A stretch of DNA of 64,000 nucleotides, taken from positions 2,726,001 to 2,790,000 of the forward strand of contig NZ_AP014583.1 in NCBI RefSeq assembly GCF_000828715.1. The letters run 5' to 3'. Source of the DNA: Winogradskyella sp. PG-2 (GTDB lineage Bacteria > Bacteroidota > Bacteroidia > Flavobacteriales > Flavobacteriaceae). Shown piece by piece: positions 17,651 to 25,555 of this stretch (positions are counted from its first letter, which is position 1; the number at the start of each line of letters is the position of its first letter). A program made the position numbers and the translations under genes. The notes beneath the pieces were generated by a model that was not told the origin of the DNA, searched no databases, and saw only the letters and a program-made list of their open reading frames with translations.

Positions 17651-18782
17651 CTATTTATTTACTGCTGACTTTTTTAATATTTCAGTTAGTTTTTCTAGTG
17701 TTATAATTAATTTTTTTATTTCCATATAACCAAAACCTAATCTAAAAAAACGTTTAATTTCACCGAACCATTCTCCGTTTGCTATTTGAATTCCGGCTTG
17801 TTTTGATAAAGCATAAAATTTTTCTATTTGTTGATGGTCAAATTTTGTTTCTTTCAATTTTATACAACAAAGTGCATCAGCACTTGGTTCATGCCAGTTT
17901 ATATATTGTGTGTTTAATTCAATCCATTTTTTTTGTGAGTTCTAAGCCTTTTGCTGCATGTATTCTTCTTGCTTTAAATAGTTCAGATTCTTTCTTTAAA
18001 ACTTGTATAGCAACATATTCATCTAAAACAGAATTAGAGATTACTACATTTATTTTTGCTGTACTTACCTGTTCTATAAAATCAGCATCACTTGAATATA
18101 ACCATCCAATTCTTAAGCCTGGAGTTCCGTGAGATTTTGATAGCGATGAAACTGTTATTATGTTATCCTTTAATCCTGCAAATGTTGGTATAACCTTGTT
18201 ATTTCCATAAGTAGCTTCTCGATAGGTTTCATCAATCAATAATCTACAGTTTGGATACTCATTGTTTAAACGAATTGAAATTCTTTCAACTTGTTCTAAA
18301 CTAAGTGTTGTTCCTGTTCGATTGAATGGTGAGACTAATAGTATTAGCTTCGTTTTTTCAGTGATGATTTTAAATAATTCTTGTTCGTTTAATTGATATT
18401 TTTCGCCAAAAGATAGTTTTAGTAATTTCTTTTTGAAACCTAGACCTTCTATCAAGTCCATTGTTGGTGGAAAATTTGGTTGTACCATGACGATTTCATC
18501 TCTAATATCGCATAAGCATAGCATAGCTAAATAGTTTGCAAATGCAGCACCATTTGTTATGACAATATTCTTTTTTTCTACGTTTAATTTCTTACTAATT
18601 AATTTCCGTAACTCCTCATTTCCTTTAGAAGTTCCATATTCTAATTTTAGTTTTTTTAAGCCTTGACTAAAAGGTTCATCCCAAATTTCTTCTAATATTA
18701 AATCTTTATTTGTGCTTTCTGCTAAATTTAGTTCTAGCCTTTCATCTAATAGATCAACTATGTCCTTTAATGGGAATTTCAT
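17651..18782 (-). pseudogene. PLP-dependent class I/II aminotransferase, frameshifted at an A8 tract
   Basis: The intact reading would be ~376 residues, normal for a fold-type I aminotransferase. The first frame (18782 down to 17919) has YGTSKGNEELR, SPFNRTG with Asn154, IDETYREATY with Asp184 and Tyr187, and the PLP lysine K216 in SSLSKSHGTPGLRIGW. It then stops after KKMD at a run of eight A (plus-strand T at 17927-17934). With seven A the frame continues KKWIELNTQYINWHEPSADA into the remaining C-terminal domain (EWFGEIKRFFRLGFGY to 17651). So one base is extra, by mutation, sequencing error or possible transcriptional slippage. It is the last gene of the operon that starts with the DinB protein and lies opposite a MocR regulator. 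Substrate unknown. Confidence 0.75.
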
Positions 18783-18808
18783 TTTTTGTTTTAGAATATT
18801 ATAATTAT

Positions 18809-19489
18809 TTAAATAGTTGTTTTAGTTGGCTCTTTATGCTCATTGTAATAATCTAAAACATGCTTTGGAATTTCCATTTTTTGTGGTAGCCCTTCATCAG
18901 GAATAGGATACTCAGCTATTTGTTTTAGGGGTACTAAGCCAGCCCAAACATCTAAATCGTAATCTTCTGGTTCGTCACCAACACCAACATCTCTAATTTT
19001 TGCAGAAGCGGTTTCAATTGTCATTTCTACAACCATCGTTCTGTCTAGTTCTTTTTGGTGCATTGGTCTTATACCATCCCAACGTCCTTTCATCATATGT
19101 TCCATAAAGCAAAAAAGAGCTTCGTCTTTTTCTTTAGTGTCTTCGAGATTTTTAACACTGCCAAATAAAGTAGCTGAGCGATAATTTACAGAATGATGTA
19201 AGCCTGAACGTGCTAATACTAATGCGTCTAAATGCATAATTGTCATGCTCATTTCTTTTGCTTTTAATAAAGCTAGTAACATTCTATTAGCTTGTGAGCC
19301 ATGTAAATATATTTTATTGTCTTTTCTTCCGTATGCCATAGGTAATGTTATTGCTCTGCCTTTATAGACATAACTTACATAACCAATAAAACCAGCATCA
19401 AGGATGGTGTTTATCTTTTCAACATCATAAGTCGCTCTATTTTTTCCGCGTTTAACTCTGTTTAATTTTGATTTTGAATAGTCTTGCAT
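18809..19489 (-). CDS. Pyridoxamine 5'-phosphate oxidase-related FMN-binding protein
   Basis: 226 residues with the split-barrel flavin-binding fold of the pyridoxamine-phosphate-oxidase-like family. Visible elements are the strand-helix opening ATYDVEKINTILDAGFIGYVSY, then ITLPMAYGRKDNKIYLHGS (~48-66), which fits the FMN phosphate-binding strands, and HHSVNYRSATLFGSV (~98-112). It is closer to the general FMN-binding Pyridox_ox_2 group than to true PdxH, so catalysis on vitamin B6 is not shown. It lies 26 bases before the aminotransferase and two bases after the GNAT gene, inside the operon divergent from a MocR regulator, whose own effector is usually PLP or a PLP adduct. A B6-related role is thus an inference from context. 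Confidence 0.82.
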   Translation of the reverse strand: MQDYSKSKLNRVKRGKNRATYDVEKINTILDAGFIGYVSYVYKGRAITLPMAYGRKDNKIYLHGSQANRMLLALLKAKEMSMTIMHLDALVLARSGLHHSVNYRSATLFGSVKNLEDTKEKDEALFCFMEHMMKGRWDGIRPMHQKELDRTMVVEMTIETASAKIRDVGVGDEPEDYDLDVWAGLVPLKQIAEYPIPDEGLPQKMEIPKHVLDYYNEHKEPTKTTI

Positions 19490-19491
19490 GC

Positions 19492-20007
19492 TTATATTTT
19501 TTTTGAAAAGACAATATTTTCATATGCTTTTCCACTGACAATAAAGTTTATATCTCCAACGTTCTTAAATTCATTTTTTTCATAGAATCGTATAGCTCTG
19601 CTATTTTTTATATAAACGGTAAGCCATATAGTATCTAACAATAATTTTTTGGCTTCCTCTTCAACAAAATGTAAAAGTTGTTTCCCAATTTTTAAGGGTA
19701 TAAAGTCATTTAGGATGAAAATTCGTTCTAATCGACAATTGTTTTGCGAGACAACGCTTTCGTTTTCAGCATTTAGGATTAACTTCGCATAACCAACAGG
19801 TAAGTCATTTACATAAACAATATAAAAGATTTGCTTGGGATTGTTTATATCCTGTGTCGTTTTTGAGACTGAAAAATTCTTGTTTAGGTATTTTAATAGG
19901 TCGTTTTTATCCTCTATATAGTGACCATGGGATTCTGCCCATGTTAGTCTGGCCAAAAGAGCTAGAACATCTATATCCGCTTCTTGAGCTTGTTTTATTT
20001 TAATCAT
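19492..20007 (-). CDS. GNAT family N-acetyltransferase
   Basis: 171 residues, a single GNAT domain. The opening IKIKQAQEADIDVLALLA is the first strand-helix; YIVYVNDLPVGYAKLIL gives strands 2-4. The acetyl-CoA loop region is LERIFILNDFIPLKIGKQLLHFVEEEA, in which the usual Q/R-x-x-G-x-G/A is reduced to PLKIGKQLL. A conserved late helix reads NSRAIRFYEKNEFK. Such enzymes move an acetyl group from acetyl-CoA to an amine; target unknown. It overlaps the upstream small membrane protein gene by eight bases, so translation is probably coupled, within the MocR-facing operon. Confidence 0.85.
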   Translation of the reverse strand: MIKIKQAQEADIDVLALLARLTWAESHGHYIEDKNDLLKYLNKNFSVSKTTQDINNPKQIFYIVYVNDLPVGYAKLILNAENESVVSQNNCRLERIFILNDFIPLKIGKQLLHFVEEEAKKLLLDTIWLTVYIKNSRAIRFYEKNEFKNVGDINFIVSGKAYENIVFSKKI

Positions 20008-20236
20008 TACTATTCTTATTAATTCGTAATCTTCTTATATGATATCCATGAAGAAATACAGCAATTGTACAGCCTACAATTATTGGAGTAGCAGTAATTA
20101 ATAGACCATATAATATGTAACCTAAATTTGCAATTAGTGAAATTAGGCGTAGTTTATATTCACCTTTGGTGGACATTGAATATAAATTGATTACTAATGC
20201 TGCGTAACCAATACTATCAATTAAAATTGGACTCAT
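20000..20236 (-). CDS. Small YgjV-like inner-membrane protein
   Basis: 78 residues with three hydrophobic segments (about 5-20, 30-46 and 48-66), first containing IGYAALVINLYSMSTKGEYKLR. This resembles one repeat of the YgjV/PQ-loop-like bacterial inner-membrane family (half-SWEET scale). Function unknown. It overlaps the GNAT start by eight bases and follows the DUF1272 gene by three bases, so it belongs to the same operon. Confidence 0.65.
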   Translation of the reverse strand: MSPILIDSIGYAALVINLYSMSTKGEYKLRLISLIANLGYILYGLLITATPIIVGCTIAVFLHGYHIRRLRINKNSND

Positions 20237-20239
20237 ATA

Positions 20240-20530
20240 TTATCTTTTTTCTGGTTGAATATTTTTAAATCGTTCTGAATTTTGTTTTGCTTTTTCTAAA
20301 TCTTTTGGTTTGAATACTCGCTTTGTTGAAGCGGGATAATTCTCAATCTCTTTTTTTGGTCTAATAGGACGTTTAACAATGTTTCCACTGCAACTTGGAC
20401 ATACATTTTCAAAGATTTCTATTGCACATGCTCTACAATATGTACATTCATATGAGCAAATCATAGCTTCAGTTGATGTGTTTGGTAAGTCTTTGTTACA
20501 ATGTTCACAATTGGGTCTTATGTCTAACAT
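20240..20530 (-). CDS. DUF1272 cysteine-rich zinc-binding protein
   Basis: 96 residues. The N-terminal ~50 residues hold the DUF1272 pattern: LDIRPNCEHCNKDLP, then ICSYECTYCRACA and VCPSCSGN, giving CxxC...C...CxxC...CxxC pairs likely to bind two zinc ions. The C-terminal half is basic and charged (RPIRPKKEIENYP, then FKPKDLEKAKQ). Function is unknown. One base separates it from the upstream DinB gene stop, so it is co-transcribed with it and with the downstream membrane protein. Confidence 0.85.
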   Translation of the reverse strand: MLDIRPNCEHCNKDLPNTSTEAMICSYECTYCRACAIEIFENVCPSCSGNIVKRPIRPKKEIENYPASTKRVFKPKDLEKAKQNSERFKNIQPEKR

Positions 20531-20531
20531 G

Positions 20532-21050
20532 TTAGAGGTATTTGTTTTTTATGACTTCCATATGCCATATATCATGACCTATAATTGTGAAAGCTGCAGC
20601 TCTTGCAGATATTACACCTCTATTAGAATACCCAATAAATGACAGATCCTCATCCGTTAAATTCTTTAGCAATGAAATTGAATGATTACGATTTACTGTA
20701 AACTCATTTAATAAATTTTCTATTGATTTATCATTAGCTTTTGATGGTTTAATGTATATGTTATGGTCATAACCAGCTAAAGCAGTTTTATCTCGCCTTG
20801 CAATTCTAAAGCATCGATATATAAAAATACGTTCAGTATCTATTAAGTGTTGTAGTATTTCTTTTACACTCCATTTTTTTGACTCATAACGGTAAGTCAA
20901 TTTTTCTTTAGGAATAGATTTAAAGAAATCAATTAGTGTGTTTTGACCTATTACAAAGCCTTTTTTCAACTCAGTATCGTTAGGTAACTTATAGATATAT
21001 CTAAAATAGTAGTTATCAAACTCTAAGGGATTTAAATCTAGTTTTGTCAT
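20532..21050 (-). CDS. DinB-superfamily (DinB_2) metal-binding protein
   Basis: 172 residues, first gene of the operon. The fold is a four-helix bundle of the DinB/YfiT type. Putative metal-binding histidines are in KEILQHLIDTERIF (~62-75), and in the C-terminal IIGHDIWHMEVIK; together these make the conserved three-histidine site. Residues 1-35 (NPLEFDNYYFRYIYKLP) are the family's N-terminal tail. Many DinB_2 proteins bind nickel, zinc or iron and act as thiol-dependent S-transferases, but none is assured here; bacillithiol is a candidate cofactor because bshC is encoded in this window. The start is 36 bases from a minus-strand -7 box. Confidence 0.85.
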   Translation of the reverse strand: MTKLDLNPLEFDNYYFRYIYKLPNDTELKKGFVIGQNTLIDFFKSIPKEKLTYRYESKKWSVKEILQHLIDTERIFIYRCFRIARRDKTALAGYDHNIYIKPSKANDKSIENLLNEFTVNRNHSISLLKNLTDEDLSFIGYSNRGVISARAAAFTIIGHDIWHMEVIKNKYL

Positions 21051-21068
21051 TTTTTTACTTTTCTATTT

Positions 21069-21076
21069 CAAAAATA
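21069..21076 (-). promoter_or_regulatory. -7 box of the DinB operon
   Basis: On the minus strand this is TATTTTTG, a perfect TAnnTTTG element 18 bases before the DinB ATG at 21050. The MocR-operator-like repeats at 21086-21105 lie just upstream, over the expected -33 region. Confidence 0.55.
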
Positions 21077-21085
21077 GTATATTTA

Positions 21086-21105
21086 TGGACTATCGTTATA
21101 ATCCA
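21086..21105. promoter_or_regulatory. Candidate operator for the MocR-type regulator
   Basis: TGGACTAT - CGTT - ATAATCCA is an inverted repeat with one mismatch. A third half-site TAGTCCA is at 21122-21128, immediately before the regulator ATG at 21130. MocR/PdxR proteins typically bind direct or inverted repeats in the divergent region; this site covers the -33 position of the DinB operon promoter. Confidence 0.5.
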
Positions 21106-21129
21106 GAATAAATATATTAAGTAGTCCAG

Positions 21130-22632
21130 ATGTTTCCATTTAAAACTAGTATTCAATTTGATAGAAAATGCAATCAGGCATTATACTTGCAATTATCAAA
21201 TCAAATTATTCAACTCATAAAGGATCAAACACTCGCTCCTAATACTAAACTTCCTGGCAGCAGAACTTTAGCTGAGCAATTAAATGTTCATAGAAAAATA
21301 ATTGTTGCATGCTATGAAGAATTGTTACAGCAAGGTTGGATAGAGAGTATTCCTAAAAAAGGAACTTTTGTACTTCGAAATTTACCATTACTAGATCAGG
21401 AAAAACTTGAGAATAGTGTGACTTTTGACATGAAAAAAAACACAGGCTTTACTTTTTACAAGACGAGTGTTTTACGTGAAAGAATTCCAAAAAAGAAAAA
21501 TGACTTTATGTACTTAAATGATGGTGTTTCTGATGGACGGCTAACACCTATAAATGAAATTGCAAGAACTTATAGAAGAATTAGTGCTAAAAAAAATGTG
21601 TTTGAGCATTTGTCTTATGGTTCCACTTATGGAAATGATACGTTACGAGATGTTTTGGTTGATTATTTGAATACAACCAGAGGTTTACATATTACTAAAG
21701 AAAATGTGTTAATTACTCGTGGTAGTCAAATGGGAAATTGGCTATCCTCTCAATTATTACTTCGAAAAAATGATATTGTTGTTGTTGGAAACACTAATTA
21801 TGATTCTGCGGATTCTACGTTTTTAAATCAACAAGCAAAATTAGAACGTGTTTTGGTTGATGATAATGGTCTTGTAACAGATGAAATTGAAAAGTTGTGT
21901 AAACGACAACAAATAGAGGCAGTATATGTGACATCACACCACCATCACCCAACAACAGTTACACTTTCAGCTAAGAGGAGAATTCATCTTTTAAACCTTG
22001 CGAAGCAGTATAATTTTGCTATTATAGAAGATGATTATGATTACGATTTTAATTATAATCACGCTCCAATTTTACCATTAGCAAGCCACGATACAAACGG
22101 AAATGTAGTATATATTGGTTCGATTTGTAAAACAGTTGCTCCAGTTTTTAGAATAGGTTATTTAATAGCTTCAAAAGAATTTGTTGATGAGTCTTCTAAA
22201 TTAAGAGGTATTGTAGATCGACAAGGGGATGCTTTGTTAGAGTTGACATTTGCAGATTTTATAAAATCAGGAGATTTAGATAGACATATTCGCAAAGTGA
22301 TGAAAATTTACAAGCAACGACGCGATTTATTTTGCAAGCTTTTAAAAGATGAATTAAATGATGTTTTTCAATTTGAAATTCCAAAAGGTGGTTTAGCCGT
22401 TTGGGCGAAACTGAATTCAAATTATTCTTGGAAAACGCTTTCAGAAGTAGCAAAAATATATAAATTAGATATTGGTGAATGGCAGCGTTATGACAATGCT
22501 AAACTAAAACACAATTGTATAAGAATTGGTTTTGCTTCAAATAATGAAGAAGAAATATATGAGTTGATAAATAGATTAAAGAAAACAATGGGTGAAGTTG
22601 TAAGGAAAAACACGTTAAATAGTGTTAGTTAA
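21130..22632 (+). CDS. MocR-family transcriptional regulator (GntR DNA-binding + aminotransferase domain)
   Basis: 500 residues. An N-terminal GntR winged helix (residues ~15-78: LYLQLSNQIIQLIKDQ, LPGSRTLAEQLNVHRKIIVACYEELL, GWIESIPKKGTFV) is joined by a linker to a fold-type I aminotransferase domain (~125-490). The PLP-binding lysine is K334 in GSICKTVAP; IIEDDYDYDF and HHHHPTTVTLSAKRR match the family. MocR proteins use PLP, or PLP plus an amine, as effector and control vitamin B6 or amino-acid genes. It faces the DinB/PNPOx/aminotransferase operon across 79 bases with operator-like repeats, so it most likely regulates that operon and itself. Confidence 0.9.
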   Translation: MFPFKTSIQFDRKCNQALYLQLSNQIIQLIKDQTLAPNTKLPGSRTLAEQLNVHRKIIVACYEELLQQGWIESIPKKGTFVLRNLPLLDQEKLENSVTFDMKKNTGFTFYKTSVLRERIPKKKNDFMYLNDGVSDGRLTPINEIARTYRRISAKKNVFEHLSYGSTYGNDTLRDVLVDYLNTTRGLHITKENVLITRGSQMGNWLSSQLLLRKNDIVVVGNTNYDSADSTFLNQQAKLERVLVDDNGLVTDEIEKLCKRQQIEAVYVTSHHHHPTTVTLSAKRRIHLLNLAKQYNFAIIEDDYDYDFNYNHAPILPLASHDTNGNVVYIGSICKTVAPVFRIGYLIASKEFVDESSKLRGIVDRQGDALLELTFADFIKSGDLDRHIRKVMKIYKQRRDLFCKLLKDELNDVFQFEIPKGGLAVWAKLNSNYSWKTLSEVAKIYKLDIGEWQRYDNAKLKHNCIRIGFASNNEEEIYELINRLKKTMGEVVRKNTLNSVS

Positions 22633-22644
22633 TTTATTTAACTT

Positions 22645-22686
22645 ATAAAATGAAAACACAGTACGAATACAGTGTTTTCATTTTAT
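22645..22686 (+). terminator. Strong bidirectional terminator hairpin
   Basis: Perfect 15-bp stem, 22645-22659 with 22672-22686, loop AGTACGAATACA. Located between the MocR gene stop (22632) and the converging small gene of the sigma-factor operon (22747). It has A-rich and T-rich flanks and so serves both sides. Confidence 0.75.
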
Positions 22687-22746
22687 GAGTTTAATTGACT
22701 GTAAGCTAAAAAAATAAAGCTTGTGGTGTTGATATATTGAAAGAGA

Positions 22747-22998
22747 TTAATCTAGTACTTCACAATAAAATCCTCTGAATTTTACCATAGAAATGACCTC
22801 TTCTTCATTTAGATCTCTATATGATTCAATTCTTAAAACTTTGTCAATATCTTCAAGATCTATAGACCACCTTATTATATTGAGATTTGAGTTTAATAAT
22901 TGCTTTATAATAAAGAGTTCTTGTTTAGTTTTAATATTTGTTTTAAAAACATGAATTTTTAAAGCATTTTTATGACTTTGGTAAAAAGGACTAATCAT
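22747..22998 (-). CDS. Small protein of ECF sigma operon, unknown function
   Basis: 83 residues, no signal peptide or membrane segment. The pattern is a beta-alpha-beta type: HVFKTNIKTKQELFIIKQLL then IIRWSIDLEDIDKVLRIES, resembling a small ferredoxin-like (HMA-like) fold without its CxxC metal site. Flavobacterial proteins of this kind are unannotated. It overlaps the upstream membrane-protein gene by eight bases, so translation is coupled. No function can be given. Confidence 0.6.
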   Translation of the reverse strand: MISPFYQSHKNALKIHVFKTNIKTKQELFIIKQLLNSNLNIIRWSIDLEDIDKVLRIESYRDLNEEEVISMVKFRGFYCEVLD

Positions 22999-23389
22999 TA
23001 GTTTCTTCTTTAGTAGTTATACGATTTACATAAGCTTCATATGCATTGTTTCCTTCTTCTTTCCAAAAATCATCGTAATGTTTCCATTTTGAGAATTCTC
23101 CTTTGGATTCGATTTTGCAATTAGATTTTTTGGAGTGTTTTTTCTCTTTGCCTCCACAACCTCCACAACCTCCTAATAAAATTTTAAATAGTATGAAAAC
23201 ACCTACTGCTTGCCAGTACGTAAGTGTAGTGAGGCCAAATATCATTGGCATTAACCAATTCCATAGCCACATAATAACGAAGCCAAACAATATGGCTAAT
23301 CCCGTTATAAAAATGATACCAAATATTATCATTCCGGCAATTTCTCCAGGAGATTTACCTCTCATTTTGTGTTTATAGTAATTTGACAT
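22991..23389 (-). CDS. Two-helix membrane protein with GGCGGCGG motif, sigma-factor neighbour
   Basis: 132 residues. Two hydrophobic segments (~18-42 and ~48-72) are followed by LLGGCGGCGGKEKKHSKK, then a charged cytoplasmic or periplasmic tail (WKHYDDFWKEEGNNAYEAYV). The two cysteines in a glycine run could bind a metal or a lipid. It starts five bases after the sigma-factor stop and overlaps the next gene, so the three genes form one operon. It is not a recognised zinc-finger anti-sigma factor, but its position suggests it may regulate the sigma factor. Function unknown. Confidence 0.65.
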   Translation of the reverse strand: MSNYYKHKMRGKSPGEIAGMIIFGIIFITGLAILFGFVIMWLWNWLMPMIFGLTTLTYWQAVGVFILFKILLGGCGGCGGKEKKHSKKSNCKIESKGEFSKWKHYDDFWKEEGNNAYEAYVNRITTKEETND

Positions 23390-23394
23390 AGTCT

Positions 23395-23940
23395 TTATGT
23401 TTTAAATAATTCTTGTTTTGATTTTAAGTTTTTGTATAAGAGCGAAATAGCTCTATGTCTTATAGACATTAATGTGCCAATTGGGATACCTGTTTCTAGT
23501 TCTACCTCTTTATATGTAGAACCTTCAAAGTCTATAGCTATTATAATATCTCTATAATTTGGCTTAAGGTTTATTATTGCTCCTTTTAATTCCTGCTTCA
23601 TTTGTTCAGGGTATAAATCTGATGGCGCTTCATAAATTATGTTAGCAAACTCAATTAATTTAGCTTCATTTTGCGATTCATAATCAACCTTATTTTTTTT
23701 GGAAGCCCTCATAACATCTATAATCTTGTTTTTAATAGCACGATACACAAACCCAGCTACATTATTAATTGGTGAATACCTATCTGCACTAGTAAATAAT
23801 TTTAGAGCTACATCTTGAATTATATCTTCTGCATCTTTATTGACGCTAGCTTTAAGATTTGATCTCACATAATATTTAAGAGAAGTATATTCCTCGCTAA
23901 AAAATGTGTTTAACTTTTTGCTATTTTCTGATTGGTTCAT
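23395..23940 (-). CDS. ECF-type RNA polymerase sigma factor
   Basis: 181 residues, normal ECF length. Region 2 covers ~10-85, with NKDAEDIIQDVALKLF (2.1/2.2) and NVAGFVYRAIKNKIIDVMRA (2.3/2.4). Region 4 covers ~115-175, with LKPNYRDIIIAIDFEGSTYKEVELETGIPIGTLMSIRHRA as the helix-turn-helix. Such factors redirect RNA polymerase to a small regulon. The two downstream genes are coupled to it; no protein with an anti-sigma domain is found nearby. The 196 bases upstream shared with the exonuclease gene hold no GGAAC-type ECF promoter that I can see. Confidence 0.9.
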   Translation of the reverse strand: MNQSENSKKLNTFFSEEYTSLKYYVRSNLKASVNKDAEDIIQDVALKLFTSADRYSPINNVAGFVYRAIKNKIIDVMRASKKNKVDYESQNEAKLIEFANIIYEAPSDLYPEQMKQELKGAIINLKPNYRDIIIAIDFEGSTYKEVELETGIPIGTLMSIRHRAISLLYKNLKSKQELFKT

Positions 23941-24110
23941 TTAAAAGTGCTTTTTGCAGCTCTCAATTATAAAGACGTAACTTTTTAAATCTATTGCATT
24001 TTTTTTCTTACTAATTAATGACGAAGTAGAAATGAATATGTTTCAGAATTTCATTTTAAAAGTCAAGTCAGCTTTTTCATTCCACATAATGCTATTCTAT
24101 TTATTCTAGT

Positions 24111-24118
24111 TATCTTTG
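24111..24118 (+). promoter_or_regulatory. -7 box TATCTTTG for the exonuclease gene
   Basis: Perfect TAnnTTTG element, 18 bases before the ATG at 24137. Its position shows that the TTG at 24116 cannot be the translation start. Confidence 0.55.
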
Positions 24119-24136
24119 ATTAACAAAATAGAAGCA

Positions 24137-24913
24137 ATGCAACTCAACCTTAACAAGCCTATCTGTTTTTTCGATTTAGAAACCACAGGTATTAATATTT
24201 CTAAAGACAGAATCGTAGAAATTTCTATCCTTAAAGTTTATCCAGATGGTAAGGAGGAAACTAAAACTTGGGTTGTAAATCCCGAAATGCCAATTCCGGC
24301 AGAAGTTACTGCAATTCATGGAATCTCTGATGCAGACGTAATAGGTAAACCGACATTTAAAGAGCTATCTAAAGAGATTTATAATCTTATAAAGGATTCT
24401 GATTTAGGAGGTTTCAACTCTAATCGTTTTGATATCCCTTTATTAGCTGAAGAGATGCTTAGAGCTGATGTCGATTTTGACATGAAAGGAAGACTATCTG
24501 TAGATGTACAAACGATTTTTCACAAAATGGAACAACGTACACTAAGTGCAGCTTATAAGGTTTATTGTGATAAAAATCTTGAAGATGCACATAGTGCAGA
24601 AGCAGATACCAAAGCAACTTATGAAGTGCTCAAAGCTCAATTAGATAAATATGATACCTTAGAAAACGACACCAAATTTTTAGCTGAGTTTAGTACTCGT
24701 AAAAAGTTTGCAGACTTTGCTGGATTTATAATATTCAATAAAAATGGTGAAGAATGTTTTTCTTTCGGAAAACATAAAGGAAAACGAGTAGTAGACGTTT
24801 TAGAAAATGAGGGTGGCTATTTTGGATGGTTGCTCAATGCAGATTTCCCACTCTATACTAAAAAAGTGTTAACTGCGATTAAATTACGTCAGTTTAATAA
24901 TAAATTGAGCTAA
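24137..24913 (+). CDS. DEDDh 3'-5' exonuclease (DnaQ-like)
   Basis: 258 residues from the ATG at 24137; the upstream TTG at 24116 lies inside the promoter. The DnaQ-type exonuclease domain is complete: motif I FFDLETTG, motif II GGFNSNRFDIPLL, motif III HSAEADTKATYEV with the HxxxxD catalytic pair. The C-terminal ~75 residues (FAEFSTRKKFADFAGFIIF, then FSFGKHKGKRVVDVL) resemble the DUF3820 quorum seen at 49.4 kb, with FGKHKGK. It would trim 3' ends of DNA or RNA in the cytoplasm, as a stand-alone proof-reading-like or repair exonuclease. It heads the run of genes to cinA. Confidence 0.88.
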   Translation: MQLNLNKPICFFDLETTGINISKDRIVEISILKVYPDGKEETKTWVVNPEMPIPAEVTAIHGISDADVIGKPTFKELSKEIYNLIKDSDLGGFNSNRFDIPLLAEEMLRADVDFDMKGRLSVDVQTIFHKMEQRTLSAAYKVYCDKNLEDAHSAEADTKATYEVLKAQLDKYDTLENDTKFLAEFSTRKKFADFAGFIIFNKNGEECFSFGKHKGKRVVDVLENEGGYFGWLLNADFPLYTKKVLTAIKLRQFNNKLS

Positions 24914-24943
24914 CGGTTTATCCCAATATTTTATAGTCAATAA

Positions 24944-25555
24944 ATGAAACTTATTTGTATTGGTCGTAACTACACAGACCACATAAAAGAATTAGAAAAC
25001 GAGAAACCAAAAGATCCTGTTGTGTTTTTAAAACCAGATACAGCGATTTTATTGAAAAAACAACCGTTTTTTATCCCAGATTTTTCAGATGATGTACATC
25101 ACGAAGTCGAAGTTTTGGTGAAAATTAAAAAAGTAGGGAAGCATATTGATAAAAAATTTGCGCATAAATATTACGACGAAATCGGACTTGGAATTGATTT
25201 CACTGCTCGCGATCTTCAAGCCCAATTAAAAGCCAAAGGTTTGCCTTGGGAAAAAGCTAAGTCCTTTGATGGTGCTGCTGTAATTGGGAAGTGGTTACCA
25301 AAGACTAATTTCGAAAATATAGATAATATTGACTTTAGTTTAGTGAGGAATGATGAAATAGTTCAACAAGGAAATACAAAACTAATGCTTTGGAAAATTG
25401 ACGAACTTATAGAATATGTGTCAAAATATTTTACTTTAAAAATTGGAGACATTATCTTTACAGGAACACCTGCAGGAGTTGGTAAGGTTTTTGCAGAAGA
25501 TCGATTAATAGGATATATTGAAAACGAAGAATTGTTTTCTATTAAAATTAAATAA
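24944..25555 (+). CDS. Fumarylacetoacetate hydrolase (FAH) family protein
   Basis: 203 residues, the short FAH type. These enzymes cleave or decarboxylate acylpyruvate-like 1,3-diketo acids with a divalent metal. The opening KLICIGRNYTDHIKE, the metal ligand region DDVHHEVEVLVKI (HE/E, ~55-67) and GIDFTARDLQ (~87-96, third acidic ligand) are present, followed by IFTGTPAGVG. Flavobacterial members next to cinA are conserved; likely roles are acylpyruvase or oxaloacetate decarboxylase, not proven. The next gene starts at the base following its stop codon. Confidence 0.88.
   Translation: MKLICIGRNYTDHIKELENEKPKDPVVFLKPDTAILLKKQPFFIPDFSDDVHHEVEVLVKIKKVGKHIDKKFAHKYYDEIGLGIDFTARDLQAQLKAKGLPWEKAKSFDGAAVIGKWLPKTNFENIDNIDFSLVRNDEIVQQGNTKLMLWKIDELIEYVSKYFTLKIGDIIFTGTPAGVGKVFAEDRLIGYIENEELFSIKIK

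Noticed and set aside
21920..21975. Four-histidine run in the MocR regulator as a metal site
   Set aside because: The SHHHHPTTVT stretch aligns with the usual S/T-H-Q-x-P-T-G-V-T segment of the aminotransferase domain.
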